A stretch of DNA of 64,000 bases, taken from NCBI GenBank assembly GCA_963769745.1, contig CAVYNB010000029.1, positions 132,494-196,493 on the forward strand, in the 5' to 3' direction. This stretch comes from JALORV01 sp963769745. GTDB taxonomy: Bacteria; Pseudomonadota; Gammaproteobacteria; Burkholderiales; Burkholderiaceae_F. Under the pieces are notes generated by a model. That model saw only the letters and a program-made list of their open reading frames with translations. It was not told the origin of the DNA and made no database searches. The position numbers and the translations under genes were made by a program. Below, piece by piece: positions 63,315 to 64,000 of the stretch (positions are counted from its first letter, which is position 1; each line of letters starts with the position of its first letter).

Positions 63315-64000
63315 ATGACGCCGATGAGCGCGCTCTGGATGCTGGTGGCGGCAGTGCTTTTCTCGATCATGGGCGCCATGGTCAAGGTTGCAATCCACCA
63401 GTACGGCGTGCTCGAGATCGTGTTCTATCGCTCATTGATCGGCGTGGTGGGCTTGTATGCCTTCGTCCTATGGCGCCGCGAGACGCTTGCAACGCCGGTG
63501 GCCAGGACCCACTTGACCCGTGGCGTGGTTGGAACTGCTGCGCTCGCCCTCTGGTTCTATGCCACCGGGGCGCTGCCGCTCGGCACGGCAATGACACTGA
63601 ACTACACCTCGCCGCTCTTCCTGGCGGCGCTCGCCGCCGCGGCGGCGCTGCGCGCGGGAGACCGCATCGACTGGCGGCTGGTGGCGGCGATCCTCGTCGG
63701 CTTCGTTGGTGTCGTGTTGCTGCTGCAGCCGACCTACTCGGACGACCAGGCGATCGCGTCAGCGGCCGGGCTGGTCTCGGGCGTGCTGTCGGCCATCGCC
63801 TACTGGTACGTGCGCACGCTCGGAAAGCTCGGCGAGCCCGAATGGCGTACGGTCTTCTACTTCGCGCTGTCGGGCACCGTGCTGGGTTTCATCGGCACCG
63901 TGATCGGCGGGTTCTCGCCGCACGATGCGCGCGGTCTGGCGTTGCTGATCGGAGTGGGCGTCACGGCCACGCTGGCCCAGCTCGCGATGACGCGTGCCTA
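63315..64000 (+). CDS. EamA/DMT-family transporter, N-terminal part (cut by window edge)
   Basis: About 228 residues are visible of a drug/metabolite transporter with repeated EamA domains. The first repeat has the hydrophobic start ALWMLVAAVLFSIMGAMVK and ALPLGTAMTLNYTSPLFLA. The second begins around AAGLVSGVLSAIAYWYVRTL. The substrate cannot be told. The start may be ATG 63315 or 63324. It is divergent from xseB with a 90-base gap. Confidence 0.88.
   Translation, partial: MTPMSALWMLVAAVLFSIMGAMVKVAIHQYGVLEIVFYRSLIGVVGLYAFVLWRRETLATPVARTHLTRGVVGTAALALWFYATGALPLGTAMTLNYTSPLFLAALAAAAALRAGDRIDWRLVAAILVGFVGVVLLLQPTYSDDQAIASAAGLVSGVLSAIAYWYVRTLGKLGEPEWRTVFYFALSGTVLGFIGTVIGGFSPHDARGLALLIGVGVTATLAQLAMTRA

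Overview
The window is about 64 kb of high-GC, densely packed bacterial chromosome. Its gene content and order point to a betaproteobacterium, most likely in or near Burkholderiales. This rests on rpsU-yqeY-dnaG beside tsaD, sodB-xseA-exbB-exbD-lpxK-ycaR-kdsB-adk, murJ-rpsT-DUF3579-argDFG, xseB-ispA-dxs, and clpSA next to a cold-shock gene and icd. The assignment comes from remembered family and synteny knowledge, not from a search. I see no rRNA, tRNA, CRISPR array, phage or insertion sequence.

Layout. 1-9.7 kb: the end of the macromolecular-synthesis operon (rpsU, yqeY, dnaG), divergent tsaD, then plsY, ybaK, xerD, ogt, two secreted chalcone-isomerase-like proteins, ispH and fkpB, followed by radC and rpmB-rpmG. 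9.7-15.6 kb: acyl-CoA desaturase, MscS channel, rsmB, purN, ribF. 15.7-22 kb: ileS-lspA-coaBC-(small membrane protein)-dut-acyltransferase, tightly coupled. 22-31.6 kb: a flavocytochrome c sulfide dehydrogenase-like pair, clpSA, cspA, a large structured repeat, icd, DUF192, sodB, xseA. 31.9-40.5 kb: exbBD, lpxK, Trm112-like protein, kdsB, an orphan ABC substrate-binding protein, adk, a membrane H+-pyrophosphatase with an OmpA-like tail, and a free OmpA-like protein. 40.5-48.5 kb: GNAT acetyltransferase, CoA-transferase, a secreted orphan, an SDR dehydrogenase, gamma-glutamyltranspeptidase, peroxiredoxin, murJ. 48.7-57 kb: rpsT, DUF3579, a PLP amino-acid decarboxylase, a GMC oxidoreductase, argD-argF-argG. 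57-64 kb: murB, yajQ, a small conserved protein, a glutamine amidotransferase, dxs-ispA-xseB, and the start of an EamA transporter.

Functional themes. Envelope building (lpxK, kdsB, plsY, murB, murJ, lspA, acyltransferase) and isoprenoid supply (dxs, ispA, ispH) dominate. They sit with translation and replication genes, arginine synthesis, and redox functions.

Two features stand out. First, ten genes, many of them normally single-copy housekeeping genes, are split by twelve frame breaks. Every one is of the +1 (single extra base) class, and removing one base per break restores a whole number of codons and a family-typical length. Uncorrected insertion errors in the consensus are the most likely cause, so these genes are annotated as frameshifted CDS rather than as decayed genes. 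Second, a structured palindromic repeat family with compensating stem changes lies in two convergent intergenic gaps (about 21.9 kb and 27.1-27.5 kb). Inside the second gap two copies form the ends of a roughly 390-bp inverted repeat.
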